A stretch of 64,000 nucleotides of DNA from contig NZ_QFKX01000005.1 in NCBI RefSeq assembly GCF_003130585.1, positions 1 to 64,000 on the forward strand, given 5' to 3'. Positions 34,468 to 43,460 of the stretch are shown here, in pieces. Origin of the DNA: Brachybacterium endophyticum. GTDB lineage: Bacteria > Actinomycetota > Actinomycetes > Actinomycetales > Dermabacteraceae. The notes beneath the pieces were generated by a model. It was not told the DNA's origin. It saw nothing but the letters and a program-made list of their open reading frames with translations, and did no database searches. The position numbers were made by a program, and so were the translations under genes. Every line of letters begins with the position of its first letter. Positions within the stretch are counted from its first letter, which is position 1.

Positions 34468-35802
34468 TCAGCCGGCGAAGATCGCGGCGCTTGCTTCCGC
34501 GGCCATCTCGATGGGCATCGCCGAGGTGTAGTAGTCCAACGCGACCTGCTCGGTGTGCCCCAACTGCTGCGCGCGAGCGGCAGGGGGTACACCCGCTGCC
34601 ATCAACTGCATGTTCATGGTCGTGCGCCAGATGTGCGTGAGGTGTCCCGGCATCGACAGCTTCGCGATGTCGAGCGCGTACGCGAGCTGGTCGTACAGTG
34701 CCCGGGCTTCAGCTCGCACCTTGGCCAATTCCCAGACCTTAGTCCTGTCGCCCGCTTGGCCGACAATCAGTGTGTCCTCGGGGTCTTCTGGGTGGGCAAG
34801 AAGAAGCTCCCGAATGCGCCAAGTCGTCCGCTGGTCGAGCACGTGGGCAAGACGGGGGATACCTCCCTTGGCGATCGACTGATGAACATCGATCGAGACG
34901 TGCTCGACGTCGTCGCGGACCAGCCCTCGCCACGCCTGTCGGGCCTCCGAGATCCTCAGGCCGGTTCCTGCCTGGATCAGCGTCAACGAGATCATGTTCC
35001 GTCGCATCGTCACGCGGTGCTCGAGTCCCCAGCGCCCCCTCCTGGGCGCGGCGATTCCCTGCGACGGGTCCATCGCGACCAAGTAGTCCACGACGCGGTT
35101 GTATTCGTCTCGCGTGAGGGCAACGGCAGGTCCCGAAGACACGCCTTCTCGCTGACGAGCCATTGACGTGAGGTCGATTCGTTCTCCCTTGATCGGGTTG
35201 GTCTCGAGGAGCTCGTGACGGCGGAGGTTGCGGAACACCCATCCAGTGAGGACTGAACGAGCTCGACGGGAAGTCTCCTTGCCGTGGAGCTCCGAGATCT
35301 CTTTGAGGCAGGCTTCGATCGCGAGCATCTTGGTGGCGGCCTGGATCGTCTTGGGGCCCAGCGCCTTGTCGTGCTGAACCGCTTCGTGCGATTGGCCATC
35401 GCACTTGCCGAGCAGCAGATCGAGCGATGCCGCGTATGCCTTGCGCGTCATCTCGGAGAGGTTGGGCGCATTGATGATGTCGGGCCTGACGACGGCCTCG
35501 CAGAACTCGCTGAGCGACGAGCGTCGGGTCCAGTCAGACGCGCCGCCTCGAGTGTGCTCCTCGAGCATGTCTACAGCAGTAGCCCGTGCCTTGTTGCGGA
35601 TCGCCGTGTCGGTACTCCGGGGAGGACCTTGGGTGAACCTGCGCGTGGGCTTCGCGTCGCCCGGCAACAGGATCGACCACGCGAGCCGACGGCTGATGAC
35701 CTTGCCGGCCTCATCTCGGAGGTCCGTCACCTGTGCCCGATCGATGCTGTGCTCGCCCTCGCTGAGTCTGGTCCTCGCGGCCAGTGCGCGTCTCTTCGTC
35801 AT
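34468..35802 (-). CDS. Tyrosine recombinase (phage-type integrase)
   Basis: A 444-residue protein with the expected SAM-like core-binding domain (about 105-220) and catalytic domain. Visible catalytic residues are Arg in TGLRISEARQ (about 298), the H-x-x-x-W-R of HLTHIWRTT (about 395), His in LGHTEQ (about 418), and the nucleophile Tyr in VALDYYTSA (about 427). The first ATG is immediately preceded by tandem repeats with a TATAGG hexamer, and no ribosome site is visible, so a leaderless transcript is likely. The gene points away from the tRNA fragment 150 bp upstream, which is the likely attachment site. Confidence 0.9.
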   Translation of the reverse strand: MTKRRALAARTRLSEGEHSIDRAQVTDLRDEAGKVISRRLAWSILLPGDAKPTRRFTQGPPRSTDTAIRNKARATAVDMLEEHTRGGASDWTRRSSLSEFCEAVVRPDIINAPNLSEMTRKAYAASLDLLLGKCDGQSHEAVQHDKALGPKTIQAATKMLAIEACLKEISELHGKETSRRARSVLTGWVFRNLRRHELLETNPIKGERIDLTSMARQREGVSSGPAVALTRDEYNRVVDYLVAMDPSQGIAAPRRGRWGLEHRVTMRRNMISLTLIQAGTGLRISEARQAWRGLVRDDVEHVSIDVHQSIAKGGIPRLAHVLDQRTTWRIRELLLAHPEDPEDTLIVGQAGDRTKVWELAKVRAEARALYDQLAYALDIAKLSMPGHLTHIWRTTMNMQLMAAGVPPAARAQQLGHTEQVALDYYTSAMPIEMAAEASAAIFAG

Positions 35803-35806
35803 GGCC

Positions 35807-35830
35807 CAAACCTATACGCAAACCTATACG
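35807..35830. repeat. Two tandem 12-bp repeats at the integrase start
   Basis: CAAACCTATACG occurs twice in a row directly upstream of the integrase ATG. On the coding strand each unit gives CGTATAGGTTTG. The copy nearer the gene places TATAGG eight bases before the ATG, as in a leaderless -10 element. They could also be integrase or regulator binding sites. Confidence 0.6.
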
Positions 35831-35951
35831 CAAGAATCCCTCAATCCGGAGGAATGGAGGAGCTTCTGGAGCGATCTGGGAGATCATGTATGTGCAGATG
35901 AGCTGCGCTGATGTGCCAAACTGCCAGGGGACTCCCAGTATTGGCCGCAGT

Positions 35952-35989
<38 letters not shown>

Positions 35990-35995
35990 GAGATG

Positions 35996-36029
35996 AAGGC
36001 CCTCGGTCCGGAAACGGACCGGGGGCCTT
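35996..36029 (+). terminator. tRNA-type terminator now separated from its tRNA
   Basis: AAGGCCCTCGGTCCG pairs with CGGACCGGGGGCCTT around a GAAA loop (one wobble pair), starting six bases after the tRNA fragment. The tRNA-Arg at 56547 has the same arrangement. It fits the original terminator of the interrupted tRNA locus. Confidence 0.75.
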
Positions 36030-36084
36030 CTGCTTTCCCGGAGTCCGAGCGTGGCGGGCAGCGCACGATGGGATCTGATGTCCG

Positions 36085-37023
36085 TCAGCGCCTCTGGAGA
36101 CGGGCCACACGCAGAATCTCCGCACAGACCAGTTCGGGCTGCGTGAGCATCACCAGATGCCCCGACGACTCGGCGAGAACGAACCGCCCCGGATCCCCTC
36201 GCTCTGCTCGCCGCCGGTGCGCCTCGTTCAGCTGCGCTCGCAGCGACGCCCCGACGCCTGCGCTGCTCGCACCGGACACCACGGTGACAGGCACAGCAGG
36301 TCCGTCGTACGCCGCGACGAGATCACGGAGTTCGACCAGGTCACCGGCCATGTCAGCACTCTCTGCGATCTGCGTGCGCACGGCCTTCGGCGTGTACATC
36401 TCGGCCCGGGAGTCCCGGCGCGCACGCTCGGGCAGCATCGGCACGGTCCTCGCGTACATCGGACCCAGCACGCCCAGACACGCCAGCGGAGGGAACAGCA
36501 CACCCTGTATCCGGTTCATGCGGGAGAAACCTGCCGTGAAGTAGTACTCGCACAGCTCGTCGGCGGGGTCCAGGAGCACCAGCCCGCGGATCCGCTCTGG
36601 CCTGTGCGCGGCGGCGAGCCGCACGATCGGACCGCCCCAGCTGTGACCCACGAGGACGAATCCTGGGCTTGCTCCGCCCGGGATGGTGACCTCCAGCGTG
36701 TCGAGGAGTGCGTTCAGATCGTCGGCGAGCTGTTCCAGCCGGCGCGGTCCCGCGGCGGCCGGACTCCTGCCCAGGCCTGCCCGGTCGTAGGCCACGGAGC
36801 GCACGTGCCCCGCGAGCCCCTGCCGGACGAGCGCCCAGATCGAACGGGTGGACGCGGCGCCGGCCTCGAGCACCACGGTCGGCGCGCCGTCCGCTTCCCC
36901 CGACCCGCCCGCGACGTCCTCGAGATGCAGTACCCGGTGCGGCCCGATCGAGGCCGTCGTGGCCTCGGGGCCGCCGCGGCCGGTGTGATCGGAGACGGCG
37001 CGTGACGGTGGACGCAGGCGCAT
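36085..37023 (-). CDS. Alpha/beta hydrolase
   Basis: A 312-residue cytoplasmic protein. Features of the fold are an oxyanion-side VLEAGAASTRSIW near residue 50, the nucleophile elbow VLVGHSWGG (Ser about 125), VLLDPADE after the next strand, and a late ESSGHLVML with the catalytic His (about 293). The acidic residue of the triad is probably in the VVSGASSAG region, though I cannot place it exactly. Substrate is unknown; similar proteins are annotated as hydrolases of esters or peptides. I start at the ATG of RLRPPSRAVSD. It is the first gene after the island end. Confidence 0.82.
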   Translation of the reverse strand: MRLRPPSRAVSDHTGRGGPEATTASIGPHRVLHLEDVAGGSGEADGAPTVVLEAGAASTRSIWALVRQGLAGHVRSVAYDRAGLGRSPAAAGPRRLEQLADDLNALLDTLEVTIPGGASPGFVLVGHSWGGPIVRLAAAHRPERIRGLVLLDPADELCEYYFTAGFSRMNRIQGVLFPPLACLGVLGPMYARTVPMLPERARRDSRAEMYTPKAVRTQIAESADMAGDLVELRDLVAAYDGPAVPVTVVSGASSAGVGASLRAQLNEAHRRRAERGDPGRFVLAESSGHLVMLTQPELVCAEILRVARLQRR

Positions 37024-37122
37024 GAGGGCCTCTCGGCAGCGGTCGGTGCGGGCCGGGGCACGGAGACCACCGGATGTGAGAGATCGTAGGCGGTTCCCTG
37101 CGCGCTCTGAGAAGATCTGCGC

Positions 37123-37764
37123 ATGAACGACGCCGTCCCCTCCCGCAGTCTGCTCTTCATCGGTGACTCCATCACCGATGCCGGACGGCGCGAGGATCCC
37201 GAGCACCTCGGCTTCGGGTACGTGCGGCTGATCGCCGAGCACATCGCCGCCCACGAGCCGGGATCCACGGTCGTGAACACGGGGATCGGAGGCGATCGGG
37301 TGCGAGACCTCGTGAGCCGCTTCGATCCGGACTGCCTCGACCACGCCCCGGACGTGGTCACGATCTACGTGGGCGTGAACGACACCTGGCGCCGTTACGA
37401 CAGCGACGACGCGACCTCGGCCGACGACTTCGAGGCCGAGTACCGGTACCTGCTGGACCAGCTGTCGGCGATCCGTCCGGGAACGCCCGTGATCCTGATC
37501 CTCCCGTTCGTCGCCGACATCGACGAGGAGAAGGCCCGCTACCACGAGGACCTCGACGAGAAGGTGGCCCGGGTCCGCGATCTCGCCCGCGAGTTCGGGC
37601 ACGCGATCGTGGACACCGAGGAGATCCTCGAGCGCGCCTACGCCGACGGCCACACCCCCGCGACCATCGCCGAGGACGGCGTGCATCCCAGCATCGCCGG
37701 GCACCGACTGATCGCCGACGCCTGGCTGCAGTCCTACGCGGAGATCGACCAGCACCGAGGCTGA
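37123..37764 (+). CDS. SGNH/GDSL-type esterase
   Basis: A 213-residue protein with complete SGNH blocks: FIGDSITDAG (Ser about 16), the Gly of NTGIGGDRV, the Asn of YVGVNDTW (about 87), and DGVHPS near 186 with the catalytic Asp and His. It has no signal peptide, so it acts in the cytoplasm or is a rhamnogalacturonan-acetylesterase-like deacetylase. It is divergent from the alpha/beta hydrolase gene with 99 bp between them. Confidence 0.88.
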   Translation: MNDAVPSRSLLFIGDSITDAGRREDPEHLGFGYVRLIAEHIAAHEPGSTVVNTGIGGDRVRDLVSRFDPDCLDHAPDVVTIYVGVNDTWRRYDSDDATSADDFEAEYRYLLDQLSAIRPGTPVILILPFVADIDEEKARYHEDLDEKVARVRDLAREFGHAIVDTEEILERAYADGHTPATIAEDGVHPSIAGHRLIADAWLQSYAEIDQHRG

Positions 37765-37841
37765 GCCGGCTCGCGGCCGGTGACAGCGGGCCGGGAACCA
37801 GCACGCGCGCCCGCCGCCCAGGGGACGACGGGCGCGCGGGA

Positions 37842-39062
37842 TCAGTTCGCCTCGGCGGGCTCGACCTTCTGGCCGATCCGGCCCATGACGTCCTGGAACC
37901 AGGACTGGGAGATGTCGAAGGCCTTGTGGCCGGCGATGCGCTCGAACTCGACCGCGCGCAGCAGGTTGCCCTGCTCCTCGTCGTGCCCGATCACGCCGGT
38001 GCCGCCCTCGAGGGCCACCTGCACCGCGAGATCGGTCATCGACTTGATCAGTCGCAGGTCGTCGGCGTTGGCCTTCGCGGAACGCGCGAAGTAGCCGGAC
38101 TTCTGGACCATGACCTTCTCGGCGCCCAGCTTCTCGGCGAACTGCCTCGCGAACCACTGGCCGGGGTTGATGGTGTCGAGCTTGACGTGGCCGAAGGGGT
38201 CCTTCTCGGGCTCCTCGCCGCGCGCCTGCATCTCGGCGACGATCTCGGGGATGCCCGCGCCCTCGGACAGGAAGATGTTCACGCAGCCCGCGGAGTCCAT
38301 GACGCCCTTCAGGCGCTCGGCCTCACCGTCGATGTCCAGGGCCATCTCCGGCAGGAACACCGCGTGGACGTCCCAGCGCTCGGCCGAGTGCCCGATCTGC
38401 GGCAGCCACTGCTGCTGGGAGTGCCACTGCTGGTAGTACTCGGCCGCCTGCGCGGTGAGGTAGCCGCAGGAACGCCCCATGATCTCGTGGATGATCAGCA
38501 TCCTCGGGTTCGAGCCGTGCTCGGCCAGGACGTTCTGGGCGAAGACGCTGGTCTGCTCCGCCGCGGTCTTCGCTCCCAGCGACTGGCGGATCGGCACGAT
38601 GTCGTTGTCGATCGTCTTCGGCAGGCCGACGACCTGCAGGTCGAAGCCGTTGTCGTGCAGGTGCTTGGCGAGATCCGCGGCGGTGGTGTTGGTGTCGTCG
38701 CCGCCGATGGTGTGGAGAACGTCCACGCCGTCGGCCTTGAGCTTGTTGGCCGCGACCTCGAGAGCGTCCTCACCCTCCTGGATCAGTCCGCGCTTGACCA
38801 GGTCCGCGGTGTTCGTGAGCTTCACGCGGGAGTTGCCGATGGGGGAGCCGCCGTAGTTGTGGAGCACGCCGGCGTGGGCGCGGACCTCGTCGTCGACCAC
38901 GATCTTCTCGCCCGACAGCAGACCCCAGTAGCCGTGCTTGTAGGCGATGATCTCGACGTCGGGGACCAGCTCGGTGTAGCGCTCGATGAGACCGGCGACG
39001 GCCGAGGAGAGGCAGGGGGCATAGCCACCGGCGGTGAGCAGGGCGACGCGCTTGATCGTCAT
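37842..39062 (-). CDS. pfp: PPi-dependent 6-phosphofructokinase
   Basis: A 406-residue protein that phosphorylates fructose-6-phosphate in glycolysis. The two residues that set the phosphoryl donor are of the pyrophosphate type: GGDDTNTTA (Asp instead of the Gly of GGDG) and PKTIDND (Lys instead of Gly in PGTIDND). Other family motifs are MGRSCGYLTAQAAEYY and a C-terminal lobe longer than in ATP enzymes. I choose the ATG of TIKRVALLTAGG; the frame is open upstream without a good start. PPi use makes the step reversible, as known for many actinobacteria. Confidence 0.85.
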   Translation of the reverse strand: MTIKRVALLTAGGYAPCLSSAVAGLIERYTELVPDVEIIAYKHGYWGLLSGEKIVVDDEVRAHAGVLHNYGGSPIGNSRVKLTNTADLVKRGLIQEGEDALEVAANKLKADGVDVLHTIGGDDTNTTAADLAKHLHDNGFDLQVVGLPKTIDNDIVPIRQSLGAKTAAEQTSVFAQNVLAEHGSNPRMLIIHEIMGRSCGYLTAQAAEYYQQWHSQQQWLPQIGHSAERWDVHAVFLPEMALDIDGEAERLKGVMDSAGCVNIFLSEGAGIPEIVAEMQARGEEPEKDPFGHVKLDTINPGQWFARQFAEKLGAEKVMVQKSGYFARSAKANADDLRLIKSMTDLAVQVALEGGTGVIGHDEEQGNLLRAVEFERIAGHKAFDISQSWFQDVMGRIGQKVEPAEAN

Positions 39063-39239
39063 GGGTGGGGTCCTTCGCGGGTTCCGGGAACGTGCGCGCG
39101 CGGGCCGACGGACCGCGCGGCGCGTGGACCGCTCCATCGTATCGGCCGGGCCCGGGCGCATGCCCGTCGTGCCGCGGCTCGGACGAGGGTCCGTGGCGGT
39201 ACCGGCGCAGGGACTTCCACGCCGCTGCCCGCCCCGGGA

Positions 39240-40028
39240 TCAGTCGCGGGCGGCGAGGGCCTCGAGGGTCTCCTCGTGCAGGCGGCCGTTGGTGGCGACG
39301 GCGTTGCCGCCGAACGGACCGTCCTCCCCGTCGAGCGAGGAGAAGCGGCCGCCCGCCTCGGTGACGATGGGGGCGAGCGCTGCCATGTCGTGCAGCTTCA
39401 GCTCGGGCTCGGTGGCGACGTCCACGGCGCCCTCGGCCAGCAGCATGTAGGACCAGAAGTCGCCGTAGGCGCGGGTGCGCCAGAAGCGCTGCATGAAGTT
39501 GAGCATCTGGGGGAGCCGCTCGATGTCGGCCCAGCCGTGCAGGGAGGAGTAGGACAGCGAGGCGCTCTCGATCTCGTCGACCTCGGAGACCTGCATGCGG
39601 GTCGCGGAGTTCAGGCGCGTGCCCGTCCAAGCGCCGGTGCCCACGCCCGCCCACCAGCGGCGCGAGAGCGCGGGGGCGCTGACCAGGCCCACCACCGGCT
39701 CGCCGTCCTCGACGAGCCCGATCAGCGTGCCCCACACCGGCACACCACGCACGAAGTTGCTGGTGCCGTCGATGGGGTCGATGATCCACTGCCGCGGCGA
39801 GTGCCCGCTGGAGCCGAACTCCTCGCCGATCACCTGGTCGCGCGACCGCGAACGGGAGAGCTGGCTGCGCACGAGCTCCTCGGCCGAACGATCCGCGTCG
39901 GTCACCTCGGTCAGATCCGGCTTGGTCTCGATCGCGAGGTCCTGGGCCTTGAAGCGGGACAGGGTGAGCTGGTCGACCGCGTCGGCGAGGACATGGGCGA
40001 GCCGCAGATCATCGGCGTAGGAAGACAT
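39240..40028 (-). CDS. hisN: Histidinol-phosphatase / inositol monophosphatase family
   Basis: A 262-residue protein with both IMPase metal motifs: IGEEFG (Glu about 68), WIIDPIDGTSNF (D-P-I-D-G-T, about 83-95), and the late VDVATEPELKLHDMAAL, in which W-D is changed to H-D. The length is right for the family. In actinobacteria this subgroup supplies histidinol-phosphate phosphatase (HisN); inositol or other sugar phosphates remain possible. I prefer the ATG at 40028 over a GTG two codons upstream. It lies downstream of rsgA on the same strand, with 83 bp between. Confidence 0.82.
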   Translation of the reverse strand: MSSYADDLRLAHVLADAVDQLTLSRFKAQDLAIETKPDLTEVTDADRSAEELVRSQLSRSRSRDQVIGEEFGSSGHSPRQWIIDPIDGTSNFVRGVPVWGTLIGLVEDGEPVVGLVSAPALSRRWWAGVGTGAWTGTRLNSATRMQVSEVDEIESASLSYSSLHGWADIERLPQMLNFMQRFWRTRAYGDFWSYMLLAEGAVDVATEPELKLHDMAALAPIVTEAGGRFSSLDGEDGPFGGNAVATNGRLHEETLEALAARD

Positions 40029-40111
40029 GGCCACACCCTACGGCCTCGCGTGCGCCGCTCGGTGCGCGCCCGAACCGCGGGCCGCTGCGCACGGTCCGGG
40101 GCTCGGCGCGC

Positions 40112-41155
40112 TCACGCCTCCCAGGGGTCGTTGCGCCGCAGCGCCTCGTCCAACCGACGGTAAGAGGCCAGACGTTCCGGGCCCGCCGGGCCGGCCTCAC
40201 CCCGCTCGACCGCCCCGTCGAGCGCGCAGTCCGGCGCGTCGGCCGCATGGGAGCAGTCCCGCGGGCACTGCTCGGCCAGCAGCGCGAGGTCGGTGAAGGC
40301 CTCCAGGAGCTCCTCGGGGGAGACGTGCCCGAGTCCGAAGGAGCGCACGCCGGGCGTGTCGATCACCCAGCCGGAGTCGTCGGGCAGGCGCAGGGCGAGG
40401 GCCGAGGAGGAGGTGTGCCGGCCGCGGCCGGTGACGTCGTTGACGCTGCCGGTGGCGCGGTCCGCGCCGGGCACCAGGGAGTTCAGGAGCGTGGACTTGC
40501 CGACCCCTGAGTGCCCGATGAGCACGCTGGTACGCCCTTGCAGATGCGAGGCGAGCTGCTCGATCCCCGACACCTCACCGGCCTCGTCCAGGTGCGTGAC
40601 CACGTGCTCGACCCCCAGCGGCGCGTACTGGGAGAGGAAGTCCTCGGGATCCCGCAGATCCGACTTCGTCAGGCACAGCAGCGCAGGGATCCCGGCGACC
40701 CAGGCGGCGACCAGGCAGCGGTCGATCATGCCACCGCGGGGCTCGGGGTCCGCCAGCGCCGTCACGATCACCATCAGGTCCGTGTTCGCGACCAGGGGCC
40801 GCTCGGTCGCGTCGTCGTCGTCGGCGCTGCGGCGCAGGAACGAGCTGCGCTTCTGGACCTTCACGATCCGCGCGAGCGTGCCATCCCTCCCGCTGGTGTC
40901 GCCCACCAGGCCGACGACGTCGCCGGGGACGATCGGCGTGCGACCGAGCTCGCGGGCGCGCATCGCGGTGACCAGACGCTCGTCGTCGGTGCCGGAGCCG
41001 ATGACCGTGCGCCAGCGGCCCCGGTCCACGGCCGTGACGAAGGCGTCCTCGGCGTCCTCGTGCCGGGGACGGATCTTCGTGCGCGGGCGGGAGCCCCGGC
41101 GGTTGGGGCGGATCCGGACGTCGGACTCGTCCAGGTCCCGGATCCTGCGGCTCAC
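40112..41155 (-). CDS. rsgA: Ribosome small subunit-dependent GTPase A
   Basis: A 347-residue protein that I start at the GTG overlapping the aroA stop. An OB-fold N-terminus leads to a circularly permuted GTPase: LTKSDLRD (G4) comes before the P-loop GHSGVGKSTLLN (about 218) and IDTPGVRSFGL (G3). The C-terminal zinc site is CPRDCSHAADAPDC, with the usual C-x-C-x-H-x-C spacing. RsgA checks late assembly of the 30S subunit. The GTGA overlap shows that aroA and rsgA are co-translated. Confidence 0.92.
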   Translation of the reverse strand: MSRRIRDLDESDVRIRPNRRGSRPRTKIRPRHEDAEDAFVTAVDRGRWRTVIGSGTDDERLVTAMRARELGRTPIVPGDVVGLVGDTSGRDGTLARIVKVQKRSSFLRRSADDDDATERPLVANTDLMVIVTALADPEPRGGMIDRCLVAAWVAGIPALLCLTKSDLRDPEDFLSQYAPLGVEHVVTHLDEAGEVSGIEQLASHLQGRTSVLIGHSGVGKSTLLNSLVPGADRATGSVNDVTGRGRHTSSSALALRLPDDSGWVIDTPGVRSFGLGHVSPEELLEAFTDLALLAEQCPRDCSHAADAPDCALDGAVERGEAGPAGPERLASYRRLDEALRRNDPWEA

Positions 41156-42477
41156 CGCTGATCGACCGCCTCGTCGTCGGTGTGCAGCATCGCCAGCCAC
41201 ATGCCCACGAAATCGGGGAGGGTCTTCTGGGTGGTCGCGATGTCCACCACCTGCACGTCCGGGACGCGCAGGCCGATGATCGCGCCGGCGGTGGCGATCC
41301 GGTGGTCCTCGTAGGTCTCGAACTCGGTGCCGGTCAGCGGGCCCGGGTGGATCTCGAGGGAGTCCTCGTGCTCGACGGTCCGACAGCCCAGCTTCGAGAG
41401 CTCGGTGGCCAGGGCATGGATCCTGTCGGTCTCGTGGCCCCGCAGATGCTTGATGCCGCGCAGATGGCTGGGGGAGTCCGCGAGCGCCGCGAGGGCGGCG
41501 ATGGTGGGCGTGAGCTCCCCGGTGGCCGAGAGGTCGGCGTCGATACCGTGGATCGTGCCGGTGCCGCGGAAGCAGACGTCGCCCTCCTCGCGCCAGCACT
41601 CGGCGCCCATGCGGGTCAGCAGGGTGCGGAAGGCGTCCCCGGGCTGATCGGTCTGCTCGGGCCAGTCGCTGATGGCGATCTCGCCCCCGGTGACCAGCGC
41701 GGCGGCAAGGAACGGGCCGGCGTTGGAGAGGTCCGGCTCGATCCGCACGTCCTCGAAGGCGACCGGCCCGGAGGTCACGGACCACACGTGGGTGCCGTCT
41801 GCCTCCTGGGCGTGGTCCACCTCGAGACCGGCCCGACGCATCTCGGTCATCGTCATCTCGATGTGCGGGAGCGAGGGCAGCGACTCGCCCACGTGGCGGA
41901 TGCGGAGGTCCTGCTCGCAGCGCGCGCCGACCAGCAGCAGGTTCGAGATGAACTGGCTCGAGGCCGAGGCGTCCACGTCGATGCTGCCGCCGCCGAGGGT
42001 GCCCTTGCCGTGCACGACGAAGGGCAGATGCCCCGCCTCGCCGGTTTCGGTGACCTCGACGCCCAGGGAGCGCAGCGCCTCAATCACGGGCCCCATCGGC
42101 CGCAGCAGGGCCGAGTCGTCACCGGTGAAGGCGACATCCCCGTGGTGCAGCGCCGCCAGCAGCGGCACGAAGCGCATCACCGTGCCCGCCAGACCCGTGT
42201 GGATCTCGATCGGGTCGACCGGATGCTCGGCGGGCGGTGGGATCGGGGAGATCCGCAGCGCCTCGCCCTCGACGCTCAGGCTCGCGCCCAGGCGTTCGAG
42301 GGCGTCGCGCATCAGACGGGTGTCCCGGGAGACCAGCACACCGGTCAGGTCGCTGGGCCCCTCGGCGATCGCCGCCAGCATCATCCAGCGCGCGGTGAGG
42401 GACTTCGACCCCGGCACGCGCACGAGCGCGTCCACGGGACCGTCGGCGAGAGGGGCGGTCCAGGTGACCTCCGACAT
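41152..42477 (-). CDS. aroA: 3-phosphoshikimate 1-carboxyvinyltransferase (EPSP synthase)
   Basis: A 441-residue enzyme of the shikimate pathway that joins PEP to shikimate-3-phosphate. Motifs: LVRVPGSKSLTARWM near the N-terminus (PGSKS is the phosphate loop), TGLAGTVMRFVP near 93 (the G-T-x-x-R-F core, with V for the usual A), a FLAAALVTGG segment near 254, and EDHRIATAGAIIG near 400. The order and length fit the family. It is followed by rsgA with a 4-bp overlap. The GTVMRF variant may affect inhibitor sensitivity, which I cannot judge from sequence. Confidence 0.94.
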   Translation of the reverse strand: MSEVTWTAPLADGPVDALVRVPGSKSLTARWMMLAAIAEGPSDLTGVLVSRDTRLMRDALERLGASLSVEGEALRISPIPPPAEHPVDPIEIHTGLAGTVMRFVPLLAALHHGDVAFTGDDSALLRPMGPVIEALRSLGVEVTETGEAGHLPFVVHGKGTLGGGSIDVDASASSQFISNLLLVGARCEQDLRIRHVGESLPSLPHIEMTMTEMRRAGLEVDHAQEADGTHVWSVTSGPVAFEDVRIEPDLSNAGPFLAAALVTGGEIAISDWPEQTDQPGDAFRTLLTRMGAECWREEGDVCFRGTGTIHGIDADLSATGELTPTIAALAALADSPSHLRGIKHLRGHETDRIHALATELSKLGCRTVEHEDSLEIHPGPLTGTEFETYEDHRIATAGAIIGLRVPDVQVVDIATTQKTLPDFVGMWLAMLHTDDEAVDQR

Positions 42478-42480
42478 CGA

Positions 42481-43089
42481 TCAGCCGTGCTGCTGGGCGA
42501 GCTTCTGCGATGCCTTCTGCGCCTGCTTGGTGACGTCGTCGGCCTTCTTGCCGGCCTTCTTGGAGACCTCGCCGGCCTTCTCCGAGACCTTGCCCGCCTT
42601 CTTGGAGAGCTTGCGCTGCCGCTGCTCGGCCTGCTTCTGGCTGTGCTCGACGAACTGGCCCCACTGGTAGCCCAGCGAGGGGCGCCCCTCGCGGTCCAGG
42701 ACCGCGATCATCACGCCGCCCAGCAGACCGACGTCGCTGAGGAGGGACTTGATCTCGTCCAGGCGCTCCTCGCCGCGCAGCTCCCAGATCTTCTTGCGAC
42801 CGGCCAGGCCGACGCTCGTGGTCAGCAGCAGCACGCCGGCGGCGGCGCGCGGCGCCTTGCCGCTGGCGTAGGCGAGACCGGCGGTCGCGGCGACGGCACC
42901 GCTCACGCGGAGCACGGCGCGGGCGTCGACGAAGCCCGGGGCCTGGGAGCTCTCCAGCGTCTTGTCGAGCTGCGCGAAGGCCGAGGGCGCGATCTCGATC
43001 TCACGCTCGGGCGAGATCGCGGTGCGCACACCCTGGAAGATGAAGGGAGCGGCGAGTGCGGGGCGGGCGATGCGGCGGATCAGCGACAT
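42481..43089 (-). CDS. DoxX-family membrane protein with Lys-rich tail
   Basis: A 202-residue protein started at the ATG of [15 protein letters not shown]. The N-terminal 135 residues hold DoxX features ([17 protein letters not shown] and [13 protein letters not shown] segments, about four membrane helices). The last 60 residues are a charged coiled coil with KKAG-E-V repeats ([19 protein letters not shown]), probably in the cytoplasm. The stop lies 3 bp before aroA, so they may share a transcript. DoxX proteins are linked to redox homeostasis, consistent with the neighbouring sigR, but its exact role is unknown. Confidence 0.78.
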   Translation of the reverse strand: MSLIRRIARPALAAPFIFQGVRTAISPEREIEIAPSAFAQLDKTLESSQAPGFVDARAVLRVSGAVAATAGLAYASGKAPRAAAGVLLLTTSVGLAGRKKIWELRGEERLDEIKSLLSDVGLLGGVMIAVLDREGRPSLGYQWGQFVEHSQKQAEQRQRKLSKKAGKVSEKAGEVSKKAGKKADDVTKQAQKASQKLAQQHG

Positions 43090-43460
43090 GGTGTCCTCAC
43101 GTCTCGGGGTCGATGGTCGACCGGGACGGACCCGGCGATGTGACCAGCCTATCGCGCGTGCAGGAGGGGTGCGTGCGCGCTCACAGTCCGGCGGCCCGCG
43201 TGGGGCCGCAGGGAACATCCGGGTCCGCGTCGGCGTTGACGGAGGACGGAAGGATCCATCCGGCGCGGGTGGATCGTCGAGACGAAGCACGCAGGAGGGC
43301 GAGCGTGGGCAGCACCCTGGTGGCCGATCGGTCTGCTCCCCGTGCACCTGCGGTTCCCGGGACGACCGGACACGTGACCACTGCCGACGCCCTCTCGGCG
43401 GCTGCGGTGGATCCTCGTAGCCCGTTCGCGGCGGGGACCCGTGACGTACCGTGGAGCCTG
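43090..43460. promoter_or_regulatory. Divergent regulatory region of doxX-like gene and sigR
   Basis: This 371-bp gap lies between the DoxX-like gene and the main sigR start. A SigR-type promoter is at 43211-43238: GGGAAC, 18 bp, then GTTG, close to the GGGAAT-N18-GTT consensus. Downstream an AGGAGG site (43293-43298) precedes an in-frame GTG at 43305 that would add 52 residues to the sigma factor. This would let SigR activate itself. Confidence 0.55.

Noticed and set aside
37926..40163. Open frame of 745 codons on the plus strand
   Set aside because: It covers the antisense of pfp and hisN, both with clear motifs, and has no domain of its own.
41182..43143. Open frame of 653 codons opposite aroA and the DoxX-like gene
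   Set aside because: Antisense shadow of two real genes; contains low-complexity LLG/LLR runs.
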